Of a stretch of DNA of 64,000 nucleotides, positions 25,926 to 36,818 are shown piece by piece. A program made the position numbers and the translations under genes. Numbering within the stretch: position 1 is the stretch's first letter; every line of letters begins with the position of its first letter. Origin of the DNA: Marivita lacus (lineage in GTDB: Bacteria; Pseudomonadota; Alphaproteobacteria; Rhodobacterales; Rhodobacteraceae); contig NZ_BMFC01000014.1 in NCBI RefSeq assembly GCF_014637725.1, positions 1 to 64,000 of the forward strand, read 5' to 3'. The notes under the pieces are model-generated. The model was not told where the DNA came from and did not search any database. It worked only from the letters and a program-made list of their open reading frames with translations.

Positions 25926-26819
25926 TCAGGCGGTCAAACCCTCGGGCTCTGCCACGCCATTGGCCCTGCAACAGGCTGTCACGGTATTCGCCAAAAGGCA
26001 CGCAATGGTCATCGGCCCAACGCCACCCGGCACCGGCGTGATCGCGCCTGCGACCTCGGCACAGCTGTCATAGTCGCAATCACCGACAAGCCGCGTTTTG
26101 CTCTCGCCAGCATCGACCCGATTGATGCCGACGTCGATCACCGTCGCACCTGGCTTGATCCAGTCGCCCGGCACCATCTCCGGGCGCCCGACGGCAGCCA
26201 CCACGATATCCGCGCGGCGCACCACGTCCGGCAAATCCCTGGTCCGCGAATGCGCAATCGTCACGGTGCAACTGTCGCCCAGCAGCAACTGCGCCATCGG
26301 CTTGCCGACGATGTTCGACCGACCGATCACAACCGCATCCATGCCAGACAGGCTGCCATGATACTCACGCAGCATCATCAGGCAGCCCAGCGGCGTACAG
26401 GGCACCATCGACTTCTGCCCGGTGCCCAACAGTCCCACATTCGAGATATGAAACCCGTCGACATCCTTGGCCGGATCGATCGAATTGATCACCAGATCCT
26501 CATCCAGATGTTTTGGCAAGGGCAGCTGCACCAAAATGCCATGCACCTCCGGATCAGTGTTCAACTGCGCGATCAGCGCCAGCAAATCGGCCTCGGACGT
26601 GTCCGGATCAAGCTTGTGCTCGTAGGAATTCATCCCCACTTCGACGGTCATCTTGCCCTTTGAACGCACGTAGACCTGGCTTGCCGGGTCTTCACCCACC
26701 AGCACCACTGCCAGACCCGGCGTGATGCCGTGATCCGACTTCAACCGCGCGACATGGTCGGCCACCTGACCGCGCACCTTTGCGGCAAAGGCCTTTCCGT
26801 CGATGATCTGAGCGCCCAT
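25926..26819 (-). CDS. folD: bifunctional methylenetetrahydrofolate dehydrogenase/cyclohydrolase
   Basis: 297 residues from the ATG at 26819. Interconverts 5,10-methylene-THF and 10-formyl-THF. Signatures include [29 protein letters not shown] and the NADP-binding [24 protein letters not shown] and the [14 protein letters not shown] signature are also present. It works with Fhs, encoded 131 bases upstream on the same strand, in the tetrahydrofolate C1 pathway. A 24-base motif repeated elsewhere in the window lies immediately upstream. Confidence 0.96.
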   Translation of the reverse strand: MGAQIIDGKAFAAKVRGQVADHVARLKSDHGITPGLAVVLVGEDPASQVYVRSKGKMTVEVGMNSYEHKLDPDTSEADLLALIAQLNTDPEVHGILVQLPLPKHLDEDLVINSIDPAKDVDGFHISNVGLLGTGQKSMVPCTPLGCLMMLREYHGSLSGMDAVVIGRSNIVGKPMAQLLLGDSCTVTIAHSRTRDLPDVVRRADIVVAAVGRPEMVPGDWIKPGATVIDVGINRVDAGESKTRLVGDCDYDSCAEVAGAITPVPGGVGPMTIACLLANTVTACCRANGVAEPEGLTA

Positions 26820-26827
26820 GATCCGTC

Positions 26828-26851
26828 CTTCTTCTTTTTCCAAATATGCAA
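26828..26851 (-). repeat. 24-base leader motif, copy 1 (before folD)
   Basis: Minus-strand TTGCATATTTGGAAAAAGAA followed by GAAG, ending 8 bases before the folD ATG; its 3' AGAAG extends into AGAAGGA as ribosome binding site. The identical 24 bases occur at 39154-39177 before an unrelated gene. It could be a shared leader or promoter element. Confidence 0.65.
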
Positions 26852-26901
26852 ATGCACCCTAGGCCATTCGCAAGCAAGCGGCTGTCAGATACCCCTTGCG
26901 G

Positions 26902-26947
26902 GATGGCGGGTGGGGCGATGGGCAAAGCCCGAGCCCCACCCGCCATC
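26902..26947 (-). other. strong hairpin after fhs
   Basis: A perfect 15-bp GC-rich stem (26902-26916 with 26933-26947) and a 16-base loop sit 3 bases past the fhs stop. No T run follows on the minus strand. It may terminate or pause transcription between fhs and folD or protect the fhs mRNA end. Confidence 0.6.
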
Positions 26948-26950
26948 AGT

Positions 26951-28627
26951 TCAAAACAGTCCTTCGATCTGGCCTGCATCATTGAGGTGGATGCTCTCGG
27001 CTGACGGCACGCGCGGCAAGCCCGGCATGGTCATGATCTCACCGCAGACCACCACGACAAACCCCGCACCGGCGGACAGGCGCACTTCGCGGACCGGGAC
27101 GCTGAACCCTGTGGGCGCGCCACGCTGGTTCGGATCGGTCGAGAAGCTGTACTGCGTCTTCGCCATACAGACCGGCAGGTGGCCGTATCCCTGGTCTTCC
27201 CAAATCTTGAGCTGATCGAGGATCTTCTGGTCCATGACCGCCTGATCCGCGCGGTAGATGTTCTTGGCAATGGTCTGAACCTTGTCCGCCAGAGACATCT
27301 CGTCCGGATAGATCGGTGCGAAATTCGCCAGCCCCGCCTCGGCAACCTCGGCCACCTTGCGCGCCAGATCGGCCGACCCTTTCGATCCCAGTTCCCAATG
27401 CCGCGACAGAACCGCCTCGGCGTCGTGCCCGGCCACGAAATCCTTGATCGCCTGCACTTCGGCCTCGGTGTCGGTCACGAAATGGTTGATCGCCACGACA
27501 ACCGGCACACCGAAGGATTTGAGGTTCTCGATGTGACGACCAAGGTTCGGGCAGCCTGCCTTGACTGCGTCGACATTCTCGATCCCCAGATCGGCCTTGG
27601 CGATGCCGCCGTTCATCTTCATCGCGCGCACCGTGGCCACGCAGACCACCACCGACGGGGCGATGCCCGCCTTGCGGCACTTGATGTTCATGAACTTCTC
27701 GGCACCCAGATCAGCGCCAAAGCCCGCTTCGGTCACCACGTAATCCGCCAACTTGAGCGCCGTGGTGGTCGCGATCACCGAATTGCAGCCATGTGCGATA
27801 TTCGCGAACGGACCACCATGCACGAAGGCCGGGTTGTTTTCCAGCGTCTGCACGAGGTTCGGTTGCATTGCATCCTTGAGCAGCACCGTCATCGCGCCTT
27901 CGGCCTTGATGTCGCGGCAGAACACCGGGCTCCGGTCACGCTTGTAAGCGACGATCATGTCGCCAAGGCGCTTTTCGAGATCCTTGAGATCCTTCGCCAG
28001 ACACAGGATCGCCATGACTTCGGACGCCACGGTGATGTCATAGCCCGCTTCGCGCGGGAACCCGTTGGCGACACCACCCAATGAGCAGGTGATCTGCCGC
28101 AGCGCGCGGTCGTTCATGTCGACCACGCGGCGCCAGACGACGCGGCGGGTGTCGATATCCAGCTCGTTGCCCCAGTAGATGTGGTTGTCGAGCATCGCCG
28201 ACAGCAGGCTGTGCGCACTTGTGATGGCGTGGAAATCGCCTGTGAAGTGCAGGTTCATGTCCTCCATGGGCACAACCTGCGAATAGCCACCACCCGCAGC
28301 GCCGCCCTTCATGCCGAAGTTCGGCCCGAGCGACGCTTCGCGGATGCAGACCATCGCCTTCTTGCCGATATGGTTCAGGCCGTCCCCCAGACCGACCGTC
28401 GTCGTGGTCTTGCCCTCACCCGCAGGCGTGGGGTTGATCGCGGTGACAAGGATCAGCTTGCCGTTCGGGCGATCCTGCACCGAGTTGATGAAGGACTGGC
28501 TGACCTTGGCCTTGTCATGGCCGTAGGGCAGCAGGTCTTCCGACCCGATCCCGATTTTCTCACCGATCTCCATGATGGGGCGCTTTTGCGCCTCACGGGC
28601 GATCTCGATATCCGATTTGTACGACAT
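26951..28627 (-). CDS. fhs: formate-tetrahydrofolate ligase
   Basis: 558 residues from the ATG at 28627 (AGGGGAG 7 bases upstream). ATP-dependent formylation of tetrahydrofolate. The nucleotide loop is [20 protein letters not shown]. Further family blocks are [48 protein letters not shown] and [15 protein letters not shown]1 flow with FolD supports formate or methyl-compound oxidation and purine synthesis. Confidence 0.97.
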   Translation of the reverse strand: MSYKSDIEIAREAQKRPIMEIGEKIGIGSEDLLPYGHDKAKVSQSFINSVQDRPNGKLILVTAINPTPAGEGKTTTTVGLGDGLNHIGKKAMVCIREASLGPNFGMKGGAAGGGYSQVVPMEDMNLHFTGDFHAITSAHSLLSAMLDNHIYWGNELDIDTRRVVWRRVVDMNDRALRQITCSLGGVANGFPREAGYDITVASEVMAILCLAKDLKDLEKRLGDMIVAYKRDRSPVFCRDIKAEGAMTVLLKDAMQPNLVQTLENNPAFVHGGPFANIAHGCNSVIATTTALKLADYVVTEAGFGADLGAEKFMNIKCRKAGIAPSVVVCVATVRAMKMNGGIAKADLGIENVDAVKAGCPNLGRHIENLKSFGVPVVVAINHFVTDTEAEVQAIKDFVAGHDAEAVLSRHWELGSKGSADLARKVAEVAEAGLANFAPIYPDEMSLADKVQTIAKNIYRADQAVMDQKILDQLKIWEDQGYGHLPVCMAKTQYSFSTDPNQRGAPTGFSVPVREVRLSAGAGFVVVVCGEIMTMPGLPRVPSAESIHLNDAGQIEGLF

Positions 28628-28775
28628 GAAAGGGCTCCCCTGTTCGGAACGACATTTGCCCAACGCATACCTTTGTGCACCAGAGGGCTGTCACGGTGAA
28701 ACCGACACTTCCGCGACAAACTGCGGCGGGATCGAAATCACGCCGTCGCCGATCGGAAACACAACACCGTTTGCG

Positions 28776-29372
28776 TCACGCGCGGGCAGCGTCCTGATGC
28801 GGCCAGACCGGCTGATCCGGCACATGCAAACGCAGGATATCCCCCAGACCAAGCGTTCCGGGCCGCTCGACCCAAGCGGTAACACCCCGGCGATTCTGCG
28901 CAGCGGATTTGAATGCCTTGCCCTTGCCGGGATGGATGGCGTCGATCTCGCGCGCCGGAAGATGACAGGGACGGTTCTCCATGTCGACGATCAGCGTCAC
29001 ACCGCCCGGCCCCTGCAGCCGCGACGACGGTGGGACCCATGTGAAATTTGGGATACCCTCGATCACGAGGGTGGCACCCAGCCAGACCGGATCGATCGCA
29101 TCAAGCCCCATGGCGGTGGCGATGGCCGTCAGTTCTTCTGTCGAGAGGACCGACAGTTGCCGCACATTCGCGATCTCGGTGCCGCGCGGATACTGTGTCG
29201 TGACCCGGCTGCACGAGGGCCGCGTGCGCCCGGAGTGACGTTCCCCCATTGGCCCGTCAAAGCCGAGTTCCAATCGGTCGGCAGCGGCCGACAGGATCGC
29301 CGCGCCCTCGAGCGGAACGCGGCCGATCCAACGGACGGTCGCGGTGAAATCGGTGGGTTTCAATGCGGGCAT
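28776..29372 (-). CDS. MOSC domain protein
   Basis: 198 residues from the ATG at 29372 (GGAG 8 bases upstream). It has the MOSC-type core: RHSGRTRPSCSRVTTQYPRGTEIANVRQLSVLSTEELTAIA, then WLGATLVIEGIPNFTWVPPSSRLQ and a C-terminal TAWVERPGTLGLGDILRLHVP. MOSC domains handle molybdenum cofactor sulfur in enzymes such as YiiM, but the typical C-terminal cysteine is not clear (PCHLPAREIDA has one). Function is unassigned. The 112-base gap to fhs holds nothing recognised. Confidence 0.83.
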   Translation of the reverse strand: MPALKPTDFTATVRWIGRVPLEGAAILSAAADRLELGFDGPMGERHSGRTRPSCSRVTTQYPRGTEIANVRQLSVLSTEELTAIATAMGLDAIDPVWLGATLVIEGIPNFTWVPPSSRLQGPGGVTLIVDMENRPCHLPAREIDAIHPGKGKAFKSAAQNRRGVTAWVERPGTLGLGDILRLHVPDQPVWPHQDAARA

Positions 29373-29454
29373 CACTCTTGCTCCAAAACTGTCCGGCGCA
29401 AGGAACCTCGGCAGGTTTGGAAGGACAAGCCGAAAATTGAAGGTCTGCCAAAAG

Positions 29455-29488
29455 AAAACCCCGGCATCATGAGGATGCCGGGGTTTTT
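29455..29488 (-). terminator. rho-independent terminator after ftsH
   Basis: A perfect 10-bp stem (29459-29468 with 29474-29483) and 5-base loop are followed on the minus strand by TTTTCTTTT. It lies 20 bases past the ftsH stop and separates ftsH from the MOSC gene. Confidence 0.88.
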
Positions 29489-29507
29489 ATTCGCAAACGT
29501 CGCGGAC

Positions 29508-31427
29508 TCAGACGCTCGGTTCAGGCTCCAGATCGCCATCATCCTTGGGCGCTTTTGCCTTCGGCTTGGTCTTGGGGATCGCCGTGATGCTGGGTGTCTC
29601 GGGCACACCGCCCGATGCATCGTCGTCGCCGGAATGCGGCGACTCGCCCCGCATCACGCGCTTGATCTCTTCGCCGGTCAGGGTTTCGTACTCAAGCAAC
29701 CCCTGCGCCAGACGTTCCCATTCGTCCTTGCGCTCGGAAAGGATCGCAAAGGCTCGGTCATAGGCGTTCTGGATGAAGCTTTTGACTTCTTGCTCGATCA
29801 TTTCCTTGGTGTTTGCAGACACCGAGAACCCTGCCGTGTTGCCGCTATAGCCTTCGGCCGCTTCGCGGTAATCGATGTTGCCCACCTTGTCGGACATGCC
29901 CCACTGAAGCACCATCGCGCGGGCAAGTGCGGATGCCTGCTGAATATCGCCTGCCGGTCCGTTCGAGACGTTCTCGGGACCGTACTTGATGATCTCGGCC
30001 GCCTTGCCCGCCATGGTCATGGCCAGCTTTTCTTCGCATTCCGACTTGTGCCAGTTCAGCCGGTCGATTTCCGGCAGTGAGACCACCATGCCCAACGCGC
30101 CGCCGCGTGGAATGATCGTTGCCTTGTAGACCGGATCGCATTGCGGCAGCGCCATGCCGACCACGGCATGGCCTGCTTCGTGATAGGCGGTCTTTTCCTT
30201 TTGATCGGCGGTCAGAACCATGGAGCGGCGTTCCGCACCCATCATGACCTTGTCCTTGGCGTTCTCAAAATCTTCCATCGTCACGAAACGACGTCCGACA
30301 CGCGCCGCCATCAAGGCAGCCTCGTTCACCAAGTTCGCCAGATCGGCGCCCGAGAAACCGGGCGTGCCACGCGCGATGATGCGCAAATCCACATCCGGGC
30401 CCAGCGGTGTCTTGCGGGCATGCACGCCCAGGATCTTTTCACGCCCCTTGATGTCCGGGTTGGGCACGGTCACCTGACGGTCGAAACGACCGGGGCGCAG
30501 CAGCGCGGGGTCCAGAACGTCGCGACGGTTGGTCGCGGCGACGATGATCACGCCTTCATTGGCCTCGAACCCGTCCATTTCGACCAGAAGCTGGTTTAGC
30601 GTCTGTTCGCGCTCATCGTTGCCACCACCGTAACCGGCCCCACGGGCGCGGCCCACAGCGTCGATTTCGTCGATGAACACGATGCAGGGCGCATTCTTCT
30701 TGGCCTGCTCGAACATGTCACGGACACGGCTTGCGCCGACACCCACAAACATTTCCACGAAGTCGGAGCCCGAGATGGTGAAGAACGGCACACCCGCCTC
30801 GCCCGCAATGGCGCGCGCGAGCAGCGTCTTACCGGTGCCCGGAGGCCCGACAAGCAGCGCACCCTTGGGGATCTTGCCGCCGAGCCGCGAGAACCGCTGC
30901 GGATTGCGCAGGAATTCGACGATCTCTTCCAGCTCTTCCTTGGCCTCGTCGATGCCTGCCACGTCGTCAAAGGTAACGCGACCATGCTTTTCGGTGAGCA
31001 GCTTGGCCTTGGATTTGCCAAAGCCCATCGCTCCGCCTTTGCCGCCGCCCTGCATCCGGTTCATGAAGTAAATCCAGACACCGATCAGCAGAAGGAACGG
31101 AAGCAGGCTCAACAGGAAGGACTGGAAGCCCGATTGCTGCTGCTGTTCGGCGCGGATCGGCACGTTGTTGTCGATCAACAGATCGGTGACAGTCGCGTCT
31201 TCGGGTTTGATCGCAACATAGTCCTGCCCGTCCGTGCTGCGGAACCGAAGTTGTTCACCGTCGAGGGTGACCGAACTGACCGTGTTGCTCTCCACTGCCG
31301 AGACGAAATCCGAATAACTGATCTCACGGCTCTGGAGCGTATTGCCGCCACCAGAGAAAATATTGAAAAGCGCGAGGATCAGCAGGAATAGGACGACCCA
31401 AAAGGCTATATTTCGTGCATTGCCCAA
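29508..31427 (-). CDS. ftsH: ATP-dependent zinc metalloprotease FtsH
   Basis: 639 residues. Membrane-bound AAA+ protease that degrades unassembled membrane proteins and regulators. TM1 is at about 8-24 and TM2 at about 101-123, flanking a periplasmic domain. Walker A GPPGTGKT is at 194-201, followed by [10 protein letters not shown]. The zinc site HEAGH is at 416-420. The C-terminus is Lys/Pro-rich and acidic. It is 79 bases downstream of tilS on the same strand, the usual tilS-ftsH order. Confidence 0.98.
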   Translation of the reverse strand: MGNARNIAFWVVLFLLILALFNIFSGGGNTLQSREISYSDFVSAVESNTVSSVTLDGEQLRFRSTDGQDYVAIKPEDATVTDLLIDNNVPIRAEQQQQSGFQSFLLSLLPFLLLIGVWIYFMNRMQGGGKGGAMGFGKSKAKLLTEKHGRVTFDDVAGIDEAKEELEEIVEFLRNPQRFSRLGGKIPKGALLVGPPGTGKTLLARAIAGEAGVPFFTISGSDFVEMFVGVGASRVRDMFEQAKKNAPCIVFIDEIDAVGRARGAGYGGGNDEREQTLNQLLVEMDGFEANEGVIIVAATNRRDVLDPALLRPGRFDRQVTVPNPDIKGREKILGVHARKTPLGPDVDLRIIARGTPGFSGADLANLVNEAALMAARVGRRFVTMEDFENAKDKVMMGAERRSMVLTADQKEKTAYHEAGHAVVGMALPQCDPVYKATIIPRGGALGMVVSLPEIDRLNWHKSECEEKLAMTMAGKAAEIIKYGPENVSNGPAGDIQQASALARAMVLQWGMSDKVGNIDYREAAEGYSGNTAGFSVSANTKEMIEQEVKSFIQNAYDRAFAILSERKDEWERLAQGLLEYETLTGEEIKRVMRGESPHSGDDDASGGVPETPSITAIPKTKPKAKAPKDDGDLEPEPSV

Positions 31428-31506
31428 GAAAATTTCTCCTGAATCTGACAGGGGGCGGAACAGCCCTCGTCTATTGGTTCATAACATAGACATGCGCAGG
31501 CTGGGT

Positions 31507-32862
31507 TCAATGCGAAAGACAAAATGCCTCGAATCCGGTGTCCCGCCGCCCAAGCACGAACCGGCATGCCTCGATCTGCGGCCCGATGCCCAGAGATGGA
31601 CAGGCCATCAGGTCCGTGCCCAACCAGACCGATGGCAGGGCGATTGCAGCCCTGAAAGGCACCGCAAGCGCCGATCGATCCGCAATCTGGCGCCACCCCT
31701 CTTCGCCAAGGGCGCGAACACGCGCACCCTGGGGCATTTTGTCTTCGGGATCGGACACAAGCCATTGACCATCCCAGAGCGTGCCCAGCGGGGTCTCCTC
31801 ATCGCTCACGGCAGACGTTTCACGCACGATCCTCAGATGCGCCTTTTCGACCAGCACTTCGGCACCGTGCAAGGTGCCGCCTGCGCCGGACAGCACCCGC
31901 TCCAGCAGCGCCTCGCTGGATGCGACGCGCGGACGGTATTCAGCACCAGCCACATAACTCAGGCCAGCGGTGAGCAGGCGCAGGCGCGTTTCGTCGTCAA
32001 GCGCGGCAAAGCCATCCCGGTCCATCCGCACCTGCCCCAAGGGCGCATCCGAACAGAGCTGGCGCACCGCGCCAACCATCCGGGCCGTCAAACCGTCGCG
32101 CGCACGGGCCATGCGACGCGCCGTGTCGGACAGCACCGACGACGTGAGTCCTTCTTCGCCCAGAAGTCTTAACAATTGGCGAATACGAACACGATCGAAG
32201 TCGCGGTTTTCGTTGCTGGGATCATCTACCCAACGCCCCTTGAGAACCGTCAGGTAATGCCGAAGCGCATCGCGCTCCATATCGAGACAGGGCCGCACAA
32301 CGCGGTATCCAGGCGTTCCCCCCTGCCGTGGAGGAGCCGCTCCCGTTATCTCGCCACCTCCCAGCACGCGCACGATCCCGGCATGCGGTGCGACATCCCG
32401 CACGGCGCGCATGCCCGACAGACCGTCGACCCCGGAACCACGGGCCAGACGCATCAGGAACGTTTCCGCCTGATCATCCTGCGTGTGAGCAAATAAAACA
32501 TGGCGCACAGTCCCGCGCCATCGGTCGATCAGCGCCAGGCGCGCACGGCGCGCGGCATCCTGCACATTGCCGCGCCCGTCCCACTGCCAGAGCAAAGTTG
32601 CATGTGGCCAACCGAGAGAAGCGCACTCTTCGGCCACCATCGCAGCCTCTGCCGCACTTTCGGCGCGCAGACCGTGATCAACGGTCACCACCCAGAGCCG
32701 GACGCCATAGTCCCGTGTCCAGTTATGCGCGAGATACAGCATCGCCATGCTGTCGCCGCCACCAGACACTGCAAGGGCGATATCAGAGGGGAATTCGGGG
32801 CCAAGAAGCTGGCCCATCGCGTCGGCGAACCGCTGCGCGAGCGGCCTTTCGGTCACTGGCAA
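31507..32862 (-). CDS. tilS: tRNA(Ile)-lysidine synthase
   Basis: 451 residues. ATP-dependent conversion of C34 to lysidine in tRNA-Ile(CAU). The PP-loop SGGGDS is at 33-38, followed by VVTVDHGLRAES and the RHVLFAHTQDDQAETFLMRLARGSGVDGLSGM block, with RPCLDMERDALRHYL and WVDDPSNENRDFDRVRIRQ. Its start overlaps the cpoB stop by 10 bases, so the two are coupled. Confidence 0.96.
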   Translation of the reverse strand: MPVTERPLAQRFADAMGQLLGPEFPSDIALAVSGGGDSMAMLYLAHNWTRDYGVRLWVVTVDHGLRAESAAEAAMVAEECASLGWPHATLLWQWDGRGNVQDAARRARLALIDRWRGTVRHVLFAHTQDDQAETFLMRLARGSGVDGLSGMRAVRDVAPHAGIVRVLGGGEITGAAPPRQGGTPGYRVVRPCLDMERDALRHYLTVLKGRWVDDPSNENRDFDRVRIRQLLRLLGEEGLTSSVLSDTARRMARARDGLTARMVGAVRQLCSDAPLGQVRMDRDGFAALDDETRLRLLTAGLSYVAGAEYRPRVASSEALLERVLSGAGGTLHGAEVLVEKAHLRIVRETSAVSDEETPLGTLWDGQWLVSDPEDKMPQGARVRALGEEGWRQIADRSALAVPFRAAIALPSVWLGTDLMACPSLGIGPQIEACRFVLGRRDTGFEAFCLSH

Positions 32863-33674
32863 TTGAACTGTGCTTTGGCCGCTTCCGCCTGCGCGATGGC
32901 GTCGCTGCTGCCCGGATAGCGCCCAGACACCTCGTTCAGCGTCACGCAGGCCTCAGCCACATTGCCGAGTTCACCCAGAGCCGCACCCAGCCGCCACAGC
33001 GCCTCGGGACCTGCGGCATCGTCGGGATACCCGGCATAGGCATCAAGGTAGCGCCGCGCGGCATCACGGGTGTTGCCCAGTCCTTCGAGAGCCTGTCCTT
33101 CGGCGACAAGCGCCTGCGCCTCTAGCGGTCCGCCCGGATAGGTCTGGCGAAAGGTCGCAAACTGGTCAGCGGCGGATTGAAAGTCACCGCTGGCGAGCGC
33201 CTCCCCGGCTCGCCGAAAGTCTGTCTCTTCTCCAACGGCAAGCTGAGTGCCGCCTGCCTGAGGGGCCGTAGACGAGGGCGCGGGGGCCGTGGGAGCATCG
33301 GGAACGCCGCCAAGGGTCGGCACTTGCCCCAATGAACCGATGTCACATCCCGGCTCGATCTCGCAAAACCGGAATTCCAGGTCACCCAAACGGCGCGCCC
33401 CGTCTTCAGCCACGCGACTGACCCGAAACTCAAGTTCTTCGGTCTTGGCCGTCATGCGCTGCAACTCGCTCTCGATCGCATCGAGCCGGTCCAGAACACC
33501 CGACGGCAGAGTGACTGATGATCCGCCGGTCGTGCTCAATTCGCGCTTGAGCCGCTGCAGCTCGACCGAGAGGATCGACATGTCCTGACGGATATCGGCA
33601 AGCGTTTCCTGAGCCTGCCCGGCAATCGGGACAAACACCAAGGCAAGACCCAGAACGATACCCGTCAGTCGCAT
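32853..33674 (-). CDS. cpoB: CpoB/YbgF, periplasmic Tol-Pal associated TPR protein
   Basis: 273 residues from the ATG at 33674 (GGAGAGTTAC upstream), with a signal peptide (MRLTGIVLGLALVFVPIAGQAQ). An N-terminal coiled-coil segment (ADIRQDMSILSVELQRLKREL) precedes a Pro/Ala linker. The C-terminal TPR domain has ALASGDFQSAADQFATFRQTYPGGPLEAQALVAEGQALEGLGNTRDAARRYLDAYAGYP. It coordinates peptidoglycan synthesis with outer-membrane constriction. It is 11 bases after pal. Confidence 0.95.
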   Translation of the reverse strand: MRLTGIVLGLALVFVPIAGQAQETLADIRQDMSILSVELQRLKRELSTTGGSSVTLPSGVLDRLDAIESELQRMTAKTEELEFRVSRVAEDGARRLGDLEFRFCEIEPGCDIGSLGQVPTLGGVPDAPTAPAPSSTAPQAGGTQLAVGEETDFRRAGEALASGDFQSAADQFATFRQTYPGGPLEAQALVAEGQALEGLGNTRDAARRYLDAYAGYPDDAAGPEALWRLGAALGELGNVAEACVTLNEVSGRYPGSSDAIAQAEAAKAQFNCQ

Positions 33675-33685
33675 GTAACTCTCCG

Positions 33686-34204
33686 TCAGCCTGTCAATCC
33701 GGCCGAGATGATCGTCACGGCGCGGCGGTTCTTGGCATAACATGCCTCTTCCGAACACAGCTCGATCGGGCGTTCCTTGCCGAAGCTGACAAAGCGTAGC
33801 CGGTTGGACGGAATGCCCTGGGCAACAAGATATTCCATCACCGCGTTCGCGCGGCGTGCACCAAGCGCAAGGTTGTAGGCCCGCGTGCCCTGCTCGTCGG
33901 CGTGACCTTCGATCACGGCGTTGTAGTCGGAGTTGGTCAGCAACCACTGCACCTGACCATCAAGCGTGGCCCGCGCTTCGGGGCTGAGCGAGGATTGGTC
34001 CACGGCGAACAGCACCCGGTCCCCGACCGTCTGCTGGAAATAGGCGGGTGACCGGGGATCGCTGGCGCTGCCCGGCAGGATGCCACCGGCATTGCCCGTC
34101 GCGGCGTTCAGATCAACCGCACCGTTGTCGAACCGGTTTGCGTTGGTACAGGCTGACACGGCCAGAACGGCGATCAGCATCGTGATTTTTGCGGTAAGTC
34201 GCAT
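33686..34204 (-). CDS. pal: peptidoglycan-associated lipoprotein Pal
   Basis: 172 residues. The lipobox V-S-A-C has Cys19 as lipidated residue. The C-terminal OmpA-like peptidoglycan-binding domain shows VIEGHADEQGTRAYNLALGARRANAVMEYLVAQGIPSNRLRFVSFGKERP. It anchors the outer membrane to peptidoglycan and interacts with TolB. It is separated from tolB by a 135-base gap that holds a long perfect palindrome. Confidence 0.97.
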   Translation of the reverse strand: MRLTAKITMLIAVLAVSACTNANRFDNGAVDLNAATGNAGGILPGSASDPRSPAYFQQTVGDRVLFAVDQSSLSPEARATLDGQVQWLLTNSDYNAVIEGHADEQGTRAYNLALGARRANAVMEYLVAQGIPSNRLRFVSFGKERPIELCSEEACYAKNRRAVTIISAGLTG

Positions 34205-34280
34205 TGGGTATCCTGCTTTCTTATGATTGATCCGAAATTACCACAGCCGTTTCGCTGCGCCTAGTCCTCTGCGGAGCCTC

Positions 34281-34302
34281 AGAATTTTCGTACGAAAATT
34301 CT
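34281..34302. promoter_or_regulatory. 22-base perfect palindrome between tolB and pal
   Basis: The central bases read ATTTTCGTACGAAAAT, extended by AGA/TCT on the outside. No loop bases remain, so a DNA-binding dimer site or a repeated genome motif is more likely than an RNA hairpin. It lies 77 bases upstream of the pal start. Confidence 0.6.
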
Positions 34303-34339
34303 AAATGCCCCGCATTAATTTTTGGTGGACGCACGCGGG

Positions 34340-35665
34340 TCACTGGAGCGGACCCCAGCTGGGGTCCGATGCACCCTCGGGTGTGCGCACCCGCTTGAGG
34401 TTCCGCCCCGAGATGTCCACGGTATAAAGGGACGACGACCCCTGCGCACCCTGGGTTTCACGGGCGAACATGATCACCCGGCCATTGGGCGCCCAGGTCG
34501 GGCCCTCATCCAGGAACGACGCGGTGAGCAGGCGTTCTTCGGACCCGTCGGTGCGCATCACGCCAATATGGAACCGCCCCGCGTTCTGCTTGGTAAAGGC
34601 GATCATGTCGCCCCGCGGCGACCATACGGGCGTCGAATAGCGTCCCTGACCGAAACTGATCCGCCGCGCCTCGCCGCCCGAGGCCGACATGACGTACAAT
34701 TGCTGCGTGCCGGACCGATCGCTCTCGAACACGATCTGGCTGCCATCCGGCGAATAGCTCGGTGCGGTTTCGATCGACGGCGCGCTGGTCAACTGACGTG
34801 TCCCGCCGCTGCCGATGTCCATCGCCCAGATATCGGTGTTCGACCCCTGCGTCAGCGAATAGACCACTGTCTGACCATTCGGAGCAAAGCGGGGCGCAAA
34901 GCTCATCACACCGTCCTGCCCCTGCAGGATGCGGCTTTGGACCGTCCCCACCTCGAGGACATGCACCCGCGGCATGCCCGTCTCGTAGCTGGTATAGAGC
35001 ACCCGCTGGCCGTTTTCCGAAAACCGGGGCGCGAGGACAAGCGCATTGCCCCCGGTCAGGTACTGCACGTTGGCGCCGTCGTAATCCATGACCGCCAAGC
35101 GCTTGGCACGCTGATCCTTGGGTCCGCTTTCCGACACGAAGACCACGCGGCTGTCGAAATAGCCACTTTCGCCAGTGATCCGACTGTAGACTTGGTCCGC
35201 CACCTTGTGCGCCATGCGCCGCCAGCCATCGGGCGTTCCGGCAAATTGCATGCCCTCGCCCAGTTCGGTGCCCGCGAACACGTCCCAGACCCGGAACTTG
35301 ACCACGATGCGCCCGCCCTCGGAGCTCACCGCTCCAGTGATCAGCGCCTGCGCGTTGATCGCCTTCCAGTCGGCGAACTGCACCGGGCTGCCAAAACTCG
35401 TGATCTGGCTGATATGCGCCTCGCGCGGCACTTCGCGGAACAGGCCCGTGCCGGTCAAATCCTCTGCCACGACCCGCGCGATCTGCTGCGCAAGCTGCTG
35501 TGCGGCAGCCGTTTCGCCCACAAAGTCGGGCACGGCGTAGGGCAAAGGCTCGATCACCCCTTCGGTGATCTCGATCCTGAGGGGCCCATTTTGCGCCAAA
35601 GCTACACCCGGCGTGCTGACCGCCCATACCATTACAGCCAACAACGACGCGACGAACTGTTTCAT
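34340..35665 (-). CDS. tolB: Tol-Pal system beta-propeller protein TolB
   Basis: 441 residues from the ATG at 35665, which shares ATGA with the tolA stop. The signal peptide is [25 protein letters not shown]. An N-terminal alpha/beta domain is followed by WD-like blades such as [23 protein letters not shown] and [13 protein letters not shown]. Periplasmic linker between TolA and Pal. Confidence 0.97.
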   Translation of the reverse strand: MKQFVASLLAVMVWAVSTPGVALAQNGPLRIEITEGVIEPLPYAVPDFVGETAAAQQLAQQIARVVAEDLTGTGLFREVPREAHISQITSFGSPVQFADWKAINAQALITGAVSSEGGRIVVKFRVWDVFAGTELGEGMQFAGTPDGWRRMAHKVADQVYSRITGESGYFDSRVVFVSESGPKDQRAKRLAVMDYDGANVQYLTGGNALVLAPRFSENGQRVLYTSYETGMPRVHVLEVGTVQSRILQGQDGVMSFAPRFAPNGQTVVYSLTQGSNTDIWAMDIGSGGTRQLTSAPSIETAPSYSPDGSQIVFESDRSGTQQLYVMSASGGEARRISFGQGRYSTPVWSPRGDMIAFTKQNAGRFHIGVMRTDGSEERLLTASFLDEGPTWAPNGRVIMFARETQGAQGSSSLYTVDISGRNLKRVRTPEGASDPSWGPLQ

Positions 35666-36810
35666 CGGACCCTCATGCTTTCCGGGTTGAACGTCATCTC
35701 GACGGTCTTCCACTGATCAAATTTTTCTGGCGGCAGGGTATACCCATCGCCCTGACAGCGCAAAATCGCGCGGCGCGCCGCCTGGAACGCCGTTTCCGCA
35801 GCCGCACCATCGCCACCGCTTGCCGCCAGCATCTGCAGACTTGAACTCACGACCCGCCCGGATCGATCCATGTCGAAACCGACGGTCACCGTAACGCTCG
35901 AGGCTTGTGACCCCACATCGACCACCCAGCAATCCTGCACCGCGATACGGAATCCATCGGTTTCGCCCTGCGTGAGGGGCGGACCGCTTTCCGCGCTGCC
36001 GGTGCTGGCACCGGACAACGCCTCTTCCAACGCGCCGGCAATCGCCGAAGCGGTGGCGTCGCTCGTATCCGGTTGCGGCGCAGGCGTCGGTTCGGCAGCC
36101 GGCGCTGGTGTTGGGTCTGGCGGCGATTCTGCCGTTTGCGGTGGCGTCGGGGCCGGAGCCGGACGGTTCGGCCGCGCCTGCGGGCGCACCGATGCGCTCG
36201 GCGCCCGGGCGGGCTCTTCGGCTTCGGTCACGATCTCGGTGGCCGCCGCTTCGGGGGCGGTGGCCTGCTGTTCCTCGGAATCGGTCACATCGGGCGCATC
36301 CGACGGCTCGACCGTTTCCTGCACATCGGGGGCCACCTCGGCCTCCGGCGCAGGCTCGGGCACCGCTTCGGGCGCAACACGCGGCGCGGGGCGCGGGATC
36401 GGACGCAGGGCCACCTCGGGCGCATCCACTTCAGGCACCGGCTCGGGTGCGGGCGGCTGCGGAGGCGTCTCGGCCACCTCGGGTTCGGGTGTGGGCAGAA
36501 CGGGCTGCGGCACCGGATCAGGCTCCGCCGCCTGCGGTTCGACCGGGTCAGGAGGCGTTACAGGCTGTGTCTCTTCGACCGGGGGCGTGGGCACCGGTTC
36601 CGCCACCTCCGGCTCGGGCAAGGCAGAAGGTTCCGACCCAAGAACCGGGGCCGCCTGCGGTTGCGTCATGGCCGCGAACTCCGCCTCGGAAATCACCGAG
36701 ACATCAGCCACCTGCACCTCTGGTGGATCACTGCGGAACATGCCGCCGAAGAGCGCCCAGAGGATCAGAATCCCATGGGCACCTCCCGAGATATATTGGC
36801 CGGTATGCAC
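35662..36810 (-). CDS. tolA: TolA, energy-transducing membrane protein
   Basis: 382 residues. A single N-terminal membrane anchor ([17 protein letters not shown]) is followed by a very long Pro/Glu/Ala-rich segment (about 55-265) in place of the E. coli helical domain. The C-terminal TonB-like domain is [30 protein letters not shown]...[40 protein letters not shown]. It lies between tolR (8-base gap) and tolB (4-base overlap). Confidence 0.95.
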   Translation of the reverse strand: MHTGQYISGGAHGILILWALFGGMFRSDPPEVQVADVSVISEAEFAAMTQPQAAPVLGSEPSALPEPEVAEPVPTPPVEETQPVTPPDPVEPQAAEPDPVPQPVLPTPEPEVAETPPQPPAPEPVPEVDAPEVALRPIPRPAPRVAPEAVPEPAPEAEVAPDVQETVEPSDAPDVTDSEEQQATAPEAAATEIVTEAEEPARAPSASVRPQARPNRPAPAPTPPQTAESPPDPTPAPAAEPTPAPQPDTSDATASAIAGALEEALSGASTGSAESGPPLTQGETDGFRIAVQDCWVVDVGSQASSVTVTVGFDMDRSGRVVSSSLQMLAASGGDGAAAETAFQAARRAILRCQGDGYTLPPEKFDQWKTVEMTFNPESMRVR

Positions 36811-36818
36811 TTCGCGCC

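Noticed and set aside
28691-28885. 64-codon minus-strand frame reaching from the MOSC gene into the gap before fhs
   Set aside because: Mostly overlaps the MOSC gene in another frame and has no credible start; I leave the 112-base gap as empty.
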